Notes: a model not told the origin generated them from the sequence alone. DNA of 64,000 nucleotides from Virgibacillus proomii (GCF_018916875.1 NZ_JAHLNO010000024.1:62001-126000); one strand, 5' to 3'. Counted from the stretch's first letter, positions 1 to 9,835 are shown. Program-made: numbers and translations.

Positions 1-365
1 ACTTTTTTTTCTCTTGCCATTTCGACTTCTTCAAAGGTAGAGTTAAAAAACATATCTGCTAATATTTCTAAAGCCGTTTCTTTGTGTGTATCCACAACCT
101 TTGCGTAAAAGCATGTATATTCTTTTGATGTAAATGCATTTACATGTCCGCCAATAGCATCAAATTGCTCTGCAATGTCCTGAGCAGAGCGTGTCTTTGT
201 TCCTTTAAAAAACATATGCTCTAGAAAGTGAGAAATTCCATTTTCTTCGTCTGTTTCATTACGAGAACCTGTTAGTACCCAAATTCCAATTGTCACGGAT
301 CGAACTGCGGGAATTCGTTCCAAAACAATACGTAAACCATTTTCACATATATGTTTTTCTATCAC
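1..365 (-). CDS. mlpA: M16-family zinc peptidase (MlpA/YmxG-like), N-terminal part only
   Basis: The window edge cuts this gene, leaving about 121 N-terminal codons. The protein carries the inverted zinc motif HFLEH (HxxEH) of M16 (pitrilysin/insulinase) peptidases, in which the two histidines bind zinc and the glutamate is catalytic. The family text after it (FFKGTKTR, then FDAIGGHVNAFTSKEYTCFYAKV) is also clear. The start is GTG at 363-365, seven bases after AGGAGG. In B. subtilis the processing-peptidase-like gene mlpA (ymxG) follows ylxY and pnpA in the same direction, as here. Its substrate is not certain in any species. The C-terminal half cannot be judged. Confidence 0.9.
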   Translation of the reverse strand, partial: MIEKHICENGLRIVLERIPAVRSVTIGIWVLTGSRNETDEENGISHFLEHMFFKGTKTRSAQDIAEQFDAIGGHVNAFTSKEYTCFYAKVVDTHKETALEILADMFFNSTFEEVEMAREKK

Positions 366-399
366 TGTAAATCCTCCTAATGTTTTCAAAATAACATGA

Positions 400-1344
400 T
401 TATCTTTGGGTATCAACCAGCTTTTCAATCGTATTTATTTTTAATTTTTTATCTTTGATAGATGTAATCAATTGATCTAAACCACGTGCTGTTGCTTCTG
501 TTGGGTGCATTAAGATGGTTGCACCCGGATGAAGCTTTTCATTTACCCGGTTAAGCATAACAGAAACAGAAGGATTCTTCCAATCAATCGTATCAACGGT
601 CCAAAGGACAGTTTCCATATTTAATTGATGACCAACTTGGACAACATGATCGTTATAGCTGCCACTAGGAGGAGCGAACCACTTTGGAGTGGTTCCGATA
701 ATAGCTTTAATGATATCATTTGTTTGTACAATCTGCTCCACCATATTTTGATTGGATAACCTAGACATATCGGGATGATTATAAGCATGATTTCCGATCA
801 GATGGCCTTGTTCGTGAATCATTTTTACTAATTCAGCATTATTTTTTGCCCATTTTCCTTCGATGAAAAAGGTTGCCTTTACATGATGCTTTTTTAAAGT
901 TGATAATAGTTCAGGAACATATGCTTCTCCCCATGAAACATTAATAAGAAATGCTACCATATTTTTTTCTGGATGCCCGCGATATATTGGTGAAGGCGGC
1001 AAATCCTTTAAGTCTGTTTTCGGTGGAACTTCATCATAGACTAATAAAGCCTCTTTAAATACGCCTTCTTTCTTCATCTTTTCATAGGATTTATCTATAT
1101 TAACGATTCGGCCATTACGACCTGGTGTTTTTTTCCATACCCTGTCAATATATGCATCTTGTGGTGTCTCTTCATAGTGTTTTGCTTTTGTTTCTATCTC
1201 ATTATATAGTGAATCTTCTCTATTTATTGTTTCCGTAATGTTAGTCGTGTCCATTGGTGTAATTACATTTCTATTTATATCAAACGTCAATACTACAAGT
1301 ATGATAAAAACGATAAAATGTATCAAATGCCGATAACGGTGCAC
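400..1344 (-). CDS. ylxY: YlxY-type polysaccharide deacetylase family protein, catalytic Asp missing
   Basis: This 314-residue protein has one N-terminal hydrophobic segment (residues 8-22), a low-similarity linker, and a NodB-type deacetylase domain from about residue 128 to the end. The metal-binding HxxxH is present (H186, H190), as is a late LMHPT motif. The usual TFDDG catalytic-base motif reads NVSWG (135-139), so both motif aspartates are gone. The same replacement is known in the sporulation-associated YlxY family, which suggests a binding or inactive role in the spore envelope rather than normal deacetylation. The start is GTG at 1342-1344, after a run of seven G. The gene lies between pnpA and mlpA, as in B. 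subtilis. Confidence 0.9.
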   Translation of the reverse strand: MHRYRHLIHFIVFIILVVLTFDINRNVITPMDTTNITETINREDSLYNEIETKAKHYEETPQDAYIDRVWKKTPGRNGRIVNIDKSYEKMKKEGVFKEALLVYDEVPPKTDLKDLPPSPIYRGHPEKNMVAFLINVSWGEAYVPELLSTLKKHHVKATFFIEGKWAKNNAELVKMIHEQGHLIGNHAYNHPDMSRLSNQNMVEQIVQTNDIIKAIIGTTPKWFAPPSGSYNDHVVQVGHQLNMETVLWTVDTIDWKNPSVSVMLNRVNEKLHPGATILMHPTEATARGLDQLITSIKDKKLKINTIEKLVDTQR

Positions 1345-1432
1345 ACGTATCCCCCCCTCATTACTACATATATGATAAAAGAGGACAAGGTATGCTATCC
1401 GTCAGAGCGATTTAAAACTTAAAAAGGAAATA

Positions 1433-1542
1433 AGTTAGGAAGGAGATCGAAGTTTGCTAGTCGCTCGAGCGCTTAAACTAGACGATATTAATTTTCAAAA
1501 AAGATATCCACAAGATAGAAACGGATATAGTTCTTAGATAAT
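1433..1542. repeat. Intergenic repeat family 2, partial copy
   Basis: About 110 bp between ylxY and pnpA match the distal halves of the longer copies at 4390-4592 and 61452-61736. Shared short words are AGGAGATCGAAGTTTGCTAG, GCGCTTAA, CTAGACGA and AAACGGATAT. No reading frame is present. The first half of the longer copies is missing here. Confidence 0.7.
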
Positions 1543-1572
1543 AAAAAAGAAACTGGAATGCCAGCTTCTTGT
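1541..1572 (-). terminator. Intrinsic terminator after pnpA
   Basis: The arms 1547-1556 and 1561-1570 form a 10 bp stem with one G-U pair and a 4-base loop. On the minus strand the stem is followed by a T-rich run. It starts a few bases past the pnpA stop codon. Confidence 0.85.
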
Positions 1573-1576
1573 TTTT

Positions 1577-3694
1577 TTATGATTTTGGCTTTGATGCTTC
1601 TCTTCGTTCACGTTCTTCTTTTAATACTGCTTTTCTGGACAAATTTATCCTTCCATGTTGATCAATTTCTTTTACTTTTACTAAAATTTTATCACCAATG
1701 GAAACAACGTCTTCTACTTTGTTTGTTCTTTCCTCTGCTAATTCAGAAATATGAACAAGTCCATCTTTTCCTTTAAATAATTCAACAAAGGCACCGAATT
1801 TTTCAATCCGCTTTACTTTTCCAAGATACATTTGACCAACTTCTACTTCTCTTACTAAATCCTCAATAATGTGTTTCGCTTCTTCATTCATTTTTTCATC
1901 TGTTGACGAGATAAAGATATTTCCATCTTGTTCAATATCAATTTTTACACCAGTTTCATCAATGATTTTATTGATTTGCTTTCCGCTAGGTCCAATAACA
2001 TCACGAATCTTTTCTGGGTTAATTTGCATGGTTAAAATTTTTGGCGCATATTCCGAAAGCTCTTCTTTTGGTTTGGAAATTGTAGCGAGCATCGAATCAA
2101 GAATTTGCATACGACCTTTTTTAGCTTGATGCAGTGCTTCTTCTAGAATTTGTTTAGATAATCCATCAATTTTTATATCCATTTGTAATGCCGTTACACC
2201 TTTGGCGGTACCCGCCACTTTAAAGTCCATATCACCTAATGCATCTTCCATGCCTTGAATATCGGTAAGAATCGTATAATCTTCTCCTGATTTTACAAGA
2301 CCCATAGCAATCCCGGCAACTGGTTCCTTAATTGGAACTCCTGCATCCATCATTGCAAGTGTACTTGCACAAATACTTGCTTGTGATGTAGAACCATTAG
2401 ACTCCAAGACTTCTGATACGAGCCGAATGGTATATGGAAACTCTTTTTCAGAAGGAATTACTTTTTCTAATGCTCGTTCTCCTAATGCACCATGTCCAAT
2501 TTCGCGTCGGCCAGGTCCACGTATTGGGCCGGTTTCACCTACACTGTATGCTGGAAAATTGTAATGGTGCATAAAGCGTTTGGATTCTTCTAAATCAAGC
2601 CCATCAAGAATTTGTACATCACCTAATGCCCCGAGTGTACATACACTTAAGGCTTGCGTTTGCCCGCGTGTAAACAAACCAGATCCATGTGCTCTAGGCA
2701 ATACATTAATTCGTGAAGAAAGTGGACGTATCTCATCGATTTTACGACCATCTGGCCGTATTTTTTCTTTCGTAATTAATCTTCGTACTTCTTCTTTTAC
2801 CATATTATCAAGCACTGCTTTTACTTGTTTAGCTTCTTCTTCATCTTCGTCGTACAATGCGAGCACTTCTTCTTTTACAGCTTCAATAGCTTCCTCACGT
2901 GCCAGCTTTTCTTTTACTTGAATTGCTTGAAGCAATTTTTCTTTTGCTTGGGCTTCTACTTTTTCTGCCAAGTCTTGATCAATTTCAAATAAAACGGGTT
3001 GTTGCTTCTCAACACCAGCCGCTTGAATAATTTCTTCTTGAAACTCAACTAAACGAATGATCTCTTCGTGCCCAAACATAATTGCCTCTAACATTACTTC
3101 CTCTGGAACTTCATTAGCGCCTGCTTCGACCATATTGATAGCATCTTTCGTTCCGGCTACAGTTAAATCAATATCACTTTGTTCTTCTTGTTCAACTGTT
3201 GGATTAATGACAAATTCACCATTTACTCGTCCAACATGAACTCCTGCAATTGGTTCTGAAAATGGAATGTCTGAGATGCATAGAGCGATAGAAGAACCAA
3301 TCATTGCTGCTATTTCTGAAGAACAATCCTGATCAACACTCATAACTGTACTAATCACTTGTACTTCATTTCGATACCCATCGGGAAATAAAGGACGAAT
3401 CGGGCGATCGATTAAGCGTGAAGAAAGAATTGCTTTTTCACTAGGTCTTCCTTCTCGCTTAATAAATCCTCCTGGAATTTTCCCGACTGCATAGAGACGT
3501 TCCTCGTAGTTAACCGTTAGCGGAAAAAAAGGAAGATCTTTAGGTTCATTAGACGCTGTTGCTACGGATAACACCGCAGTATCTCCATAGTGAATCATAC
3601 AAGCGCCATTTGCTTGCTTTGCTAATTCTCCGGTTTCAACAATAAATTTCTTTCCGGCGATTTGTGTAGAGAATTGATGTTTGTCTTCTGCCAT
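1577..3694 (-). CDS. pnpA: Polyribonucleotide nucleotidyltransferase (PNPase)
   Basis: PNPase degrades RNA 3' to 5' by phosphorolysis and is a main exonuclease and degradosome partner in the cytoplasm. At 705 residues it has the B. subtilis length. The domains run in the usual order: first RNase PH core, helical linker, second RNase PH core ([17 protein letters not shown] region), KH domain ([13 protein letters not shown]) and C-terminal S1 domain ([10 protein letters not shown]). The start is ATG at 3692-3694, ten bases after AAAGGAG; an in-frame ATG at 3721 has no ribosome site. A promoter at 3732-3760 and a terminator at 1541-1572 suggest a monocistronic unit. Confidence 0.98.
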   Translation of the reverse strand: MAEDKHQFSTQIAGKKFIVETGELAKQANGACMIHYGDTAVLSVATASNEPKDLPFFPLTVNYEERLYAVGKIPGGFIKREGRPSEKAILSSRLIDRPIRPLFPDGYRNEVQVISTVMSVDQDCSSEIAAMIGSSIALCISDIPFSEPIAGVHVGRVNGEFVINPTVEQEEQSDIDLTVAGTKDAINMVEAGANEVPEEVMLEAIMFGHEEIIRLVEFQEEIIQAAGVEKQQPVLFEIDQDLAEKVEAQAKEKLLQAIQVKEKLAREEAIEAVKEEVLALYDEDEEEAKQVKAVLDNMVKEEVRRLITKEKIRPDGRKIDEIRPLSSRINVLPRAHGSGLFTRGQTQALSVCTLGALGDVQILDGLDLEESKRFMHHYNFPAYSVGETGPIRGPGRREIGHGALGERALEKVIPSEKEFPYTIRLVSEVLESNGSTSQASICASTLAMMDAGVPIKEPVAGIAMGLVKSGEDYTILTDIQGMEDALGDMDFKVAGTAKGVTALQMDIKIDGLSKQILEEALHQAKKGRMQILDSMLATISKPKEELSEYAPKILTMQINPEKIRDVIGPSGKQINKIIDETGVKIDIEQDGNIFISSTDEKMNEEAKHIIEDLVREVEVGQMYLGKVKRIEKFGAFVELFKGKDGLVHISELAEERTNKVEDVVSIGDKILVKVKEIDQHGRINLSRKAVLKEERERREASKPKS

Positions 3695-3731
3695 TAGTTC
3701 AAGTACTCCTTTCAAAAACATTATACCTTAT

Positions 3732-3760
3732 ATTTTAAAATGAATAAGCATGATTGTAAA
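3732..3760 (-). promoter_or_regulatory. SigA-type promoter for pnpA
   Basis: On the minus strand, TTTACA (3755-3760) and TAAAAT (3732-3737) are separated by 17 bases. Each differs from the consensus by one base. The expected leader is about 30 bases and ends at the pnpA ribosome site. Assigned by sequence match only. Confidence 0.5.
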
Positions 3761-4092
3761 TTTTATGTAGATAATAAAAGGGTTTACTAAATTTCATATA
3801 CATATACCTTATTTATACAACCATCCCATGTTTTCTATTATATACGTGGAAAATCTGTAAGAAAAGTATAGTCTCCTTCTAAATAGACTAAGAAAGCAAA
3901 AAGGCTAAAATTAACCTACTAGTTGCACTTATACGTAAAACTTAGAAAATTTGTTACAAATAGTAAACTTAGCTTGTATCATCACTGTAATTGTATGTAT
4001 TTTCATAGGATGCTTTTTACTTTCTTAACGTAGAACGAACAAAAGCTTAAGCGCTCGTTTAGCGACGTACGAACTAGTGAACTTCTGACGAG
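3761..4092. other. AT-rich intergenic stretch, no gene seen
   Basis: No reading frame with a plausible start site is visible on either strand. A patch at 4021-4080 (AAGCTTAAGCGCTCG) resembles the GCGCTTAA core of repeat family 2 and may be a worn copy. Nothing else is recognised. Confidence 0.5.
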
Positions 4093-4242
4093 ATAAAGTG
4101 AAACTTCATTCAAGGAGTGCTTTTCTCCTTGAATGTTAGTTAAACGAATCGGGGATTTAGAAGCCGTTTTTCTCATAAAGTTGCAACATCATAAGCAGAT
4201 CTTTGAAATGAGAAAATTACGGATTCTTACATCCGGGATAAA
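4093..4242 (-). mobile_element. TTTAT-bounded two-palindrome element (IS200/IS605-like, non-autonomous), copy 1a
   Basis: A 150 bp element bounded by ATAAA at 4093-4097 and 4238-4242. Palindrome 1 is ATTCAAGGAG paired with CTCCTTGAAT; palindrome 2 uses CTCAT/ATGAG with CCGT/ACGG. It has no coding capacity. Strand is given with the CCCGC-like end as the left end, by analogy to IS200/IS605 elements. It is joined head to tail to copy 1b through a shared ATAAA. Confidence 0.7.
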
Positions 4243-4389
4243 GTGAAACTTCATTCAAGGAGTGCTTTTCTCCTTGAATGTTAGTTAAACGAATCGGGGT
4301 TTTAGGAGCCGTTTTTCTCATAAAGTTGCAACATGATAAGCAGATCTTTGAAATGAGAAAAAATATGGCCTCTTTACATCCGGGATAAA
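4238..4389 (-). mobile_element. TTTAT-bounded two-palindrome element, copy 1b (tandem)
   Basis: This second 152 bp copy begins at the ATAAA that ends copy 1a and ends in its own ATAAA at 4385-4389. It is almost identical to copy 1a apart from a few substitutions, so the pair arose recently by tandem insertion or duplication. The frames across it look like a short ORF but have no coding features. Confidence 0.7.
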
Positions 4390-4592
4390 GAAAACATGCC
4401 TCTAAAACAGGGGGATACCGACGCCTAAGTGGCAAGTCCGCTTTTAGTCGGCCTTCCTTTAGATTCGAGGCGATGTTGACTTATCGTAGGAAGAAGATCG
4501 AAGTTCGTTACAGCTAGAGCACTTAAGCTAGACGAACCTGCTTTCGAAAAAGATGTCCACCATGTAGAAACGGATATAATTTCCTAGACTAT
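4390..4592. repeat. Intergenic repeat family 2, long copy
   Basis: About 200 bp that match 61452-61736 over nearly their full length, with shared words CGACGCCT, CTTTTAGTCGGCCTTCCTTT, GATGTTGACTTATCGTAGGA and CTAGACGA. As at 61452, it follows directly on an element ending in GGGATAAAG, so the two families may travel as a compound block. No coding sequence is present. Confidence 0.7.
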
Positions 4593-4620
4593 AAAAAAGC
4601 AGGATTTCTCCTGCTTTTTT
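4593..4620 (-). terminator. Intrinsic terminator after rpsO
   Basis: AAAAAAGCAGGA (4593-4604) pairs with TCCTGCTTTTTT (4609-4620) around a four-base loop, and a T run follows on the minus strand. It ends two bases from the rpsO stop. Confidence 0.9.
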
Positions 4621-4622
4621 AC

Positions 4623-4892
4623 TTATCTGCGTAGACCTAGCTTATTAATCAATTCACGATAACGAGTAACGTCTTTTTTACGAAGATAGTTCAATAAATT
4701 ACGACGCTTACCTACCATTTTCAAAAGTCCGCGACGCGAATGGTGGTCTTTTTTGTGTATGCGTAAATGTTCATTTAGAGTATTGATTTCCTCCGTAAGT
4801 ACAGCAATTTGCACCTCTGGAGAACCAGTATCCGTGTCATGGATTTTAAAATCATTGATGATTTCTTTCTTACGCTCTTGTGTAATAGCCAT
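4623..4892 (-). CDS. rpsO: 30S ribosomal protein S15
   Basis: This 89-residue protein has the full S15 length and signatures ([10 protein letters not shown] near residue 20, [12 protein letters not shown] near 46, [13 protein letters not shown] at the end). S15 binds the central domain of 16S rRNA early in 30S assembly. The start ATG follows AGGAGGTGAGCCAGA. The gene has its own promoter (4985-5013), a folded leader (4928-4972) that could bind S15 as a feedback site, and its own terminator. Confidence 0.99.
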   Translation of the reverse strand: MAITQERKKEIINDFKIHDTDTGSPEVQIAVLTEEINTLNEHLRIHKKDHHSRRGLLKMVGKRRNLLNYLRKKDVTRYRELINKLGLRR

Positions 4893-4927
4893 TCTGGCTC
4901 ACCTCCTAATTTTACAATTTGACATCC

Positions 4928-4972
4928 CCACTCCCCTAGCAAACGTCGGAGTTACGTTTTGCCAAGCGGTGG
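4928..4972 (-). promoter_or_regulatory. Structured leader upstream of rpsO (candidate S15 autoregulatory site)
   Basis: On the minus strand the leader folds as nested stems: CCAC with GTGG outside, CTTGGC with GCTAGG (two G-U pairs), and AAACGT with ACGTTT around a 7-base loop. It lies between the promoter and the ribosome site, where Bacillaceae S15 leaders are known to act. The assignment is by position and fold; S15 contacts were not modelled. Confidence 0.5.
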
Positions 4973-4984
4973 TTCGACTTTTTT

Positions 4985-5013
4985 ATGTTACACTTCTTTT
5001 GCAAAAAATGCAA
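4985..5013 (-). promoter_or_regulatory. SigA-type promoter for rpsO
   Basis: On the minus strand, TTGCAT (5008-5013) and TAACAT (4985-4990) are 17 bases apart, each with four of six consensus bases or better. It lies in the gap after ribF and just before the folded rpsO leader. Confidence 0.5.
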
Positions 5014-5028
5014 GTGCTGGGATTAAGT

Positions 5029-5967
5029 TTATCGAGAAAAAAATGCACGAATTTCTTTTTCATCTTTTTTTATTTGGTCAATTAATTCATTCTTCCCGGG
5101 AAATTTCTTTTCATTTCGAATAAATCTATGAAACTCAATTAATAGTTCTTCCCCATAAAGTTCATGATTGTAGTCAAAAATATTTACTTCAAGAATCGGT
5201 TCATCCATTTCTGTTTCAAAGGTTGGATTAAATCCAAGGCTTGCCATCCCTTCATATTTTTCTTGCTTATAAATCGCTTTCACCGCGTAAACACCAGGTC
5301 TCGGTAACAATGCTTCAGGATTGGTATTGATATTGGCCGTTGGGTAGCCCATTTGCTTTCCACGCTGTGCACCCTTTATAACGATTCCATCAACAAGCAA
5401 TGGTCTTCCAAGCAATTGATTTGCTTCTTCTATTTCTCCTATACGAAGCAATTGCCGAATTTTTGTAGAACTGATTTTTTCATTATTGCATTCTACTTTC
5501 TCTACTTTTGTATAGGTAAATACCCCTTTTGCATGAGCAGCAATCGTATTCATATTCCCCTTTCCTTTATGACCATAGGAAAAATCAAATCCAGCAACCA
5601 GATGCTTTATATGCAGACCCTTAATAAAATGATCAATAAACCCTTGGGCTGATAAAGCTGCCAGTTCAGCATTAAACGTAATAACATATAATCTATCTAC
5701 ATCAAGCCGTTTTAAAATCTCCTGTTTTTCCCTCATTGGGGTAATATATTTAACATGCTTAACTGCTTTATTTAATACAACAGAAGGGTGTGGGTAGAAT
5801 GTAATGACTGCGCTTTCCATGTTTCTTCGTTTTGCTTCTTTCACTGCAGTTTTAATAACGTGTTGATGACCTTTATGTATACCATCAAAAAAACCAATAG
5901 CAGTAACTGTTTCTGGTAAATCTTCAAGCATGAGAGTGTGCGGATATGTTAACTGAAATGTTCGCAT
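5029..5967 (-). CDS. ribF: Bifunctional riboflavin kinase / FAD synthetase
   Basis: RibF phosphorylates riboflavin to FMN and adenylates FMN to FAD. The N-terminal nucleotidyltransferase half shows GFFDGIHKGHQ, with HKGH at 31-34. The C-terminal flavokinase half shows the GYPTANI motif near residue 207. The length of 312 residues is normal. The start ATG follows AGGTGAAATAAAG. It lies 21 bases after truB, as in B. subtilis, and the two are probably cotranscribed. Confidence 0.97.
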   Translation of the reverse strand: MRTFQLTYPHTLMLEDLPETVTAIGFFDGIHKGHQHVIKTAVKEAKRRNMESAVITFYPHPSVVLNKAVKHVKYITPMREKQEILKRLDVDRLYVITFNAELAALSAQGFIDHFIKGLHIKHLVAGFDFSYGHKGKGNMNTIAAHAKGVFTYTKVEKVECNNEKISSTKIRQLLRIGEIEEANQLLGRPLLVDGIVIKGAQRGKQMGYPTANINTNPEALLPRPGVYAVKAIYKQEKYEGMASLGFNPTFETEMDEPILEVNIFDYNHELYGEELLIEFHRFIRNEKKFPGKNELIDQIKKDEKEIRAFFSR

Positions 5968-5988
5968 CTTTATTTCACCTACACTTTC

Positions 5989-6882
5989 TTATCTACTAAA
6001 TACACGGACTGGTTTGATATATTCTGGTTGATCGGGATGTATTTTATAAATTGCTAAAGCTTCATTTTTATGCATCATTATAAAAGGATCCGTCTTCACG
6101 TTCATTATACGTGGTAGTTTTTGCCCGTGAAACACTTTTTTTGCTGTCTCTTGGTCAACAAAGTATTGATCCAAATGCGGTAATCCAGCTTGAATAGGAT
6201 ATAATAACTCTGTTTCTTGCTTACGCTTGACAGCCTCTTCTATTGTAGCAAATGTTACTGCATTTTTGTGGGAAAATGCACCTGTAGCTTCCCTGATTAA
6301 TAAAGACATATGGGACGGATACTCTAACTCTTTTCCAATATCAACACATAATGTACGTATATACGTTCCTTTTGAACAACTAACCCGAAAAGTTAACGTA
6401 TGATTTGTTTGATCAGGTGGAGACAGCAATACTAGTTCATATATTTCCACACGACGTATTGGTCGTTCCACAGTTTCATTATTTCTTGCGTACTCGTATA
6501 GTTTTTTTCCCTTTACTTTAACTGCAGAGTACATTGGGGGGATCTGTTCTATTTCTCCGGTAAACTTAGCAAATACAGTATTAATTTCATCTTCGGTTGG
6601 AAAATTGCTTACCGTTTTCTGTGCAATAATCTCTCCTGATGCATCTTCTGTCGTTGTGGCTATCCCTAATTGCAACTCAGCTCTATAAACCTTTTTTGTA
6701 TCTGTTAAAAATGAAACTATTTTCGTTGCTTTACCAATACAAATCGGTAAAACACCTTCTGCATCTGGATCCAGCGTTCCTGTATGTCCAACTTTTTTTG
6801 TGCCAAATAATTTACGCACTTTGTATACACAATCATGGGATGTAAATCCTTTAGGCTTCCATAATGGCAAAATTCCATCCAT
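5989..6882 (-). CDS. truB: tRNA pseudouridine-55 synthase
   Basis: TruB makes pseudouridine 55 in the T-loop of tRNAs. The catalytic motif GTLDPDAEGVL is present, with the nucleophile Asp at residue 38. The family text WKPKGFTSHDCVYKVRK (8-24) and the C-terminal PUA-like part are also visible. It has 297 residues. The start ATG is preceded by GGAGG. A terminator-like hairpin (6921-6953) lies between rbfA and truB, so truB may be reached by readthrough or from an unseen promoter. Confidence 0.97.
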   Translation of the reverse strand: MDGILPLWKPKGFTSHDCVYKVRKLFGTKKVGHTGTLDPDAEGVLPICIGKATKIVSFLTDTKKVYRAELQLGIATTTEDASGEIIAQKTVSNFPTEDEINTVFAKFTGEIEQIPPMYSAVKVKGKKLYEYARNNETVERPIRRVEIYELVLLSPPDQTNHTLTFRVSCSKGTYIRTLCVDIGKELEYPSHMSLLIREATGAFSHKNAVTFATIEEAVKRKQETELLYPIQAGLPHLDQYFVDQETAKKVFHGQKLPRIMNVKTDPFIMMHKNEALAIYKIHPDQPEYIKPVRVFSR

Positions 6883-6920
6883 ATGTAAAAAACCTCCATT
6901 TTTTAATTAACAGATGAAGG

Positions 6921-6953
6921 AAAAATCTGACCTTACTATGAGGTCAGATTTTT
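6921..6953 (-). terminator. Intrinsic terminator or attenuator between rbfA and truB
   Basis: AAAAATCTGACCT (6921-6933) pairs perfectly with AGGTCAGATTTTT (6941-6953) around a 7-base loop. The near symmetry would allow it to work in both directions. Since it sits inside a conserved translation operon, partial readthrough is likely. Confidence 0.8.
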
Positions 6954-7029
6954 ATCTACTGTAGCAAACCATTCCCGTGAAACGGTGCGGACTGGCAAGT
7001 ATAGATCCTTCAAAAAACATGCAAGTAGA

Positions 7030-7371
7030 TTACTTCTTTAAGTCGCGAAGAATCGTTTCAATTCGATTGCCATACTCATATGCTTCATCATATTCAAATG
7101 TTAATTCAGGTGTTTTCCGCAAACGGATTCGTTGCCCGATTTCTGAACGAATGAATCCTTTCGCTTTGGCTAAGCCAAGTAACGTATCTTTCTTTTGTTT
7201 TTCGTCACCTAATACCGAAATATACACCTTTGCCTGCTGTAAATCACCTGTAACTTCTACATCTGTTACTGTTACAAATCCAACTCTAGGATCTTTAATC
7301 TTCCGAGTTAAAATTTCTCCTAATTCTTTCTTCATTTGTTCACTTACTCGGTTAGCTCTTAATTGAGACAT
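7030..7371 (-). CDS. rbfA: Ribosome-binding factor A
   Basis: RbfA binds the 30S subunit during 16S rRNA 5' end maturation and cold adaptation. The 113-residue protein has the family text [36 protein letters not shown] and AKVYISVLG. The start is ATG at 7369-7371, six bases after GAGGTG, which gives the family N-terminus MSQLRANRV; an in-frame ATG 30 bases upstream has no fitting site. It lies between ylxP and truB as in other Bacillaceae. Confidence 0.96.
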   Translation of the reverse strand: MSQLRANRVSEQMKKELGEILTRKIKDPRVGFVTVTDVEVTGDLQQAKVYISVLGDEKQKKDTLLGLAKAKGFIRSEIGQRIRLRKTPELTFEYDEAYEYGNRIETILRDLKK

Positions 7372-7418
7372 TTCTTTCACCTCATCATAGAACTCCTGCA
7401 TTTAAAGGGAGTCGTAAT

Positions 7419-7697
7419 TTAGATTCTTTCCACATTAGTAATGGTTCGTTCAAGTTCAGTATATGAATCAATCACATCCATTACTCCTTGAATCACTTGT
7501 TCAGCATGTACTTGCTCCGTTGAAATCGTAACGATACCAAGCTTTGTTCGTTGCCATAAATGATGATAATCCAATTCCGTTACAGCTATATTAAAGTCTT
7601 TTTTTAACTTAGCTATAAGGCGCTTCAATACGGAGCGTTTTTGCTTTAACGACTGACCCTCATACAATATACATTCTACTTCGGCATAAAGGATCAT
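7419..7697 (-). CDS. ylxP: DUF503 family protein YlxP
   Basis: A 92-residue DUF503 protein, recognised by SLKQKRSVLKRLIAKLKKDFNIAV and the infB-rbfA position. Its start ATG overlaps the infB stop by one base (TAATG), so translation is probably coupled. The molecular role is not established; the neighbours suggest ribosome assembly or translation. Confidence 0.93.
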   Translation of the reverse strand: MILYAEVECILYEGQSLKQKRSVLKRLIAKLKKDFNIAVTELDYHHLWQRTKLGIVTISTEQVHAEQVIQGVMDVIDSYTELERTITNVERI

Positions 7698-9835
7698 TAT
7701 CGTTTAATTTCCTCCATGACAAACGCCTCGATGATATCTCCTTCTTTAATATCATTAAAGTTTTTGACCGTAATTCCACATTCATAATTTTGCGCTACCT
7801 CTTTGACATCATCCTTAAAGCGTTTCAATGCTGCAATTTCACCTTCAAATTGAACAACACCATTACGAATTAAACGCACACCGGAATTTCTGGTAATTTT
7901 CCCATCTGTTACATAACAACCAGCTATGGTACCAACTTTTGATACTTTAAATGTTTCTCTTACTTCTGCTTGACCGATCGTCTTTTCTTCATACTCCGGA
8001 TCAAGCAAACCTTTCATCGCTGACTCAACTTCCTCTATTGCTTTATAAATAACGCGATGTAGTCTGACATCTACCTTTTCACGTTCTGCTGCTTTTTTTG
8101 CATTGACATCCGGACGCACATTAAAGCCGATAACTACTGCGTTGGAGGCAGCAGCTAAAATAACATCTGATTCAGTGATAGCACCTACACCGGAATGAAT
8201 AATTTTAATATTGACGCCTTCTACTTCGATTTTTTGCAAGGAAGAAGCAAGTGCTTCGGCTGAACCTTGAACATCTGCTTTAATAATAATATTAATTTCT
8301 TTCATATCGCCTTGTTTAATTTGTTCAAACAAGTCATCTAAACTAACTTTCGTTTGTTCACTGCGGTTTTCTTGGATTTGCTTTTGTTGTCTTGCTTCCC
8401 CAATTTGCCGAGCTTTTTTCTCATCTTTAAACACAAGGAATTGATCGCCAGCCTGCGGTACATCATTAAGTCCTGTTATTTCCACAGGAGTCGACGGTCC
8501 GGCTTCTGTTACACGTTGACCAACATCATTAACCATTGCACGAACACGACCATACGTATTTCCAACAACGATCGAATCACTTACATGAAGCGTACCATTT
8601 TGCACAAGTAATGTGGCTACTGAACCTCTTCCTTTATCAAGTTCTGCCTCTATTACCGTACCAAAAGCAGGCTTGTTTGGATTTGCTTTTAATTCTTCAA
8701 CTTCCGAGACAAGTATAATCATTTCTAATAATTCGTCAATACCTTCTCCTTTGATAGCAGAGATGTTTACAAAAATAGTATCCCCACCCCAATCTTCAGG
8801 GACTAGTCCATATTCTGTTAGTTCCTGCATGACTCTGTTCGGATTAGCAGTTTCTTTATCAATTTTGTTAACCGCTACGATAATTGGTACTTCAGCAGCC
8901 TTTGCATGATTGATCGCTTCTACAGTTTGTGGCATTACTCCATCATCAGCAGCAACGACAAGTACTGCAACGTCCGTAACTTGGGCACCACGTGAGCGCA
9001 TGCTGGTAAACGCAGCGTGACCCGGGGTATCTAGAAAAGTGATTTTCTTACCATCATTTTCAACTTGGTAAGCACCAATATGTTGTGTAATACCACCAGC
9101 TTCTCCTGCCGTTACTTTTGTGTGACGGATTGAATCCAGCAAAGTTGTTTTTCCATGATCGACATGTCCCATAATAGTAACAACGGCAGGCCTTTCAACC
9201 AAATCTTCCGGCTTATCCTCGGCGATATATTTATCTAAGTCTGTATCTTCAAGAATTACTTCTTTTTCAACTTCTACATCAAATTCTGCACAAATCAGCT
9301 CAATAGCATCATCATCTAAGTCTTGGTTTTTTGTAGCCATCACTCCAAGGAACATTAGTTTTTTTATAATTTCTGATGTATCCTTATTTAATTTATCAGC
9401 TAATTCGCTTACCGTTAGCGTACCGTGATATTTAATTTCCTTTGGAGTTTCTTTCTTTTCTACCGGTTGTTTAGCAGCTGTCTTATTATTGCCCTTTGCT
9501 TTCTTACCTTTCGCCGGCTTTCCTTGTTGCTTTTGATGTTTGTTATTCGATTTGTCCTGTTTATGTTGTCGTTTTTTTGATGTAGCTTGATTTGCTTTTG
9601 TGCGCTGATTTGGATTTGGTTTTGATTTAGTTTCAGTTTTTGAAGTTGAATCATCGGTAGATTTTGCTGCTTTCTTCGTTTTTTTAAAATGTTCATCAAG
9701 CTTTGCTATCTCATTCTGTGCAATAGTTGACATATGATTTGTAACATCAACATTGTTTTCTTTTAAAAATGCAACTACTGCTTTACTTGAAATATTATTT
9801 TGTTTTGCATATTCATATACACGCATTTTACTCAT
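7697..9835 (-). CDS. infB: Translation initiation factor IF-2
   Basis: IF-2 is the GTPase that places initiator tRNA on the 30S subunit and promotes 50S joining. The 712-residue protein has an N-terminal IF2_N helical domain (1-50), a Lys/Gln/Asn-rich linker (51-130), a second IF2_N domain (about 136-190), and a GTPase domain. The GTPase motifs are GHVDHGKT (223-230), DTPGH and NKID. Two further beta-barrels and the C-terminal initiator-binding domain follow. The start ATG follows GGGGGTGA. It is coupled to ylxP downstream and lies 16 bases after ylxQ. Confidence 0.98.
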   Translation of the reverse strand: MSKMRVYEYAKQNNISSKAVVAFLKENNVDVTNHMSTIAQNEIAKLDEHFKKTKKAAKSTDDSTSKTETKSKPNPNQRTKANQATSKKRQHKQDKSNNKHQKQQGKPAKGKKAKGNNKTAAKQPVEKKETPKEIKYHGTLTVSELADKLNKDTSEIIKKLMFLGVMATKNQDLDDDAIELICAEFDVEVEKEVILEDTDLDKYIAEDKPEDLVERPAVVTIMGHVDHGKTTLLDSIRHTKVTAGEAGGITQHIGAYQVENDGKKITFLDTPGHAAFTSMRSRGAQVTDVAVLVVAADDGVMPQTVEAINHAKAAEVPIIVAVNKIDKETANPNRVMQELTEYGLVPEDWGGDTIFVNISAIKGEGIDELLEMIILVSEVEELKANPNKPAFGTVIEAELDKGRGSVATLLVQNGTLHVSDSIVVGNTYGRVRAMVNDVGQRVTEAGPSTPVEITGLNDVPQAGDQFLVFKDEKKARQIGEARQQKQIQENRSEQTKVSLDDLFEQIKQGDMKEINIIIKADVQGSAEALASSLQKIEVEGVNIKIIHSGVGAITESDVILAAASNAVVIGFNVRPDVNAKKAAEREKVDVRLHRVIYKAIEEVESAMKGLLDPEYEEKTIGQAEVRETFKVSKVGTIAGCYVTDGKITRNSGVRLIRNGVVQFEGEIAALKRFKDDVKEVAQNYECGITVKNFNDIKEGDIIEAFVMEEIKR

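Noticed and set aside
4217-4435. Short open frame across the tandem elements before rpsO
   Set aside because: It lies entirely in repeats, has no ribosome site and a composition set by the palindromes.
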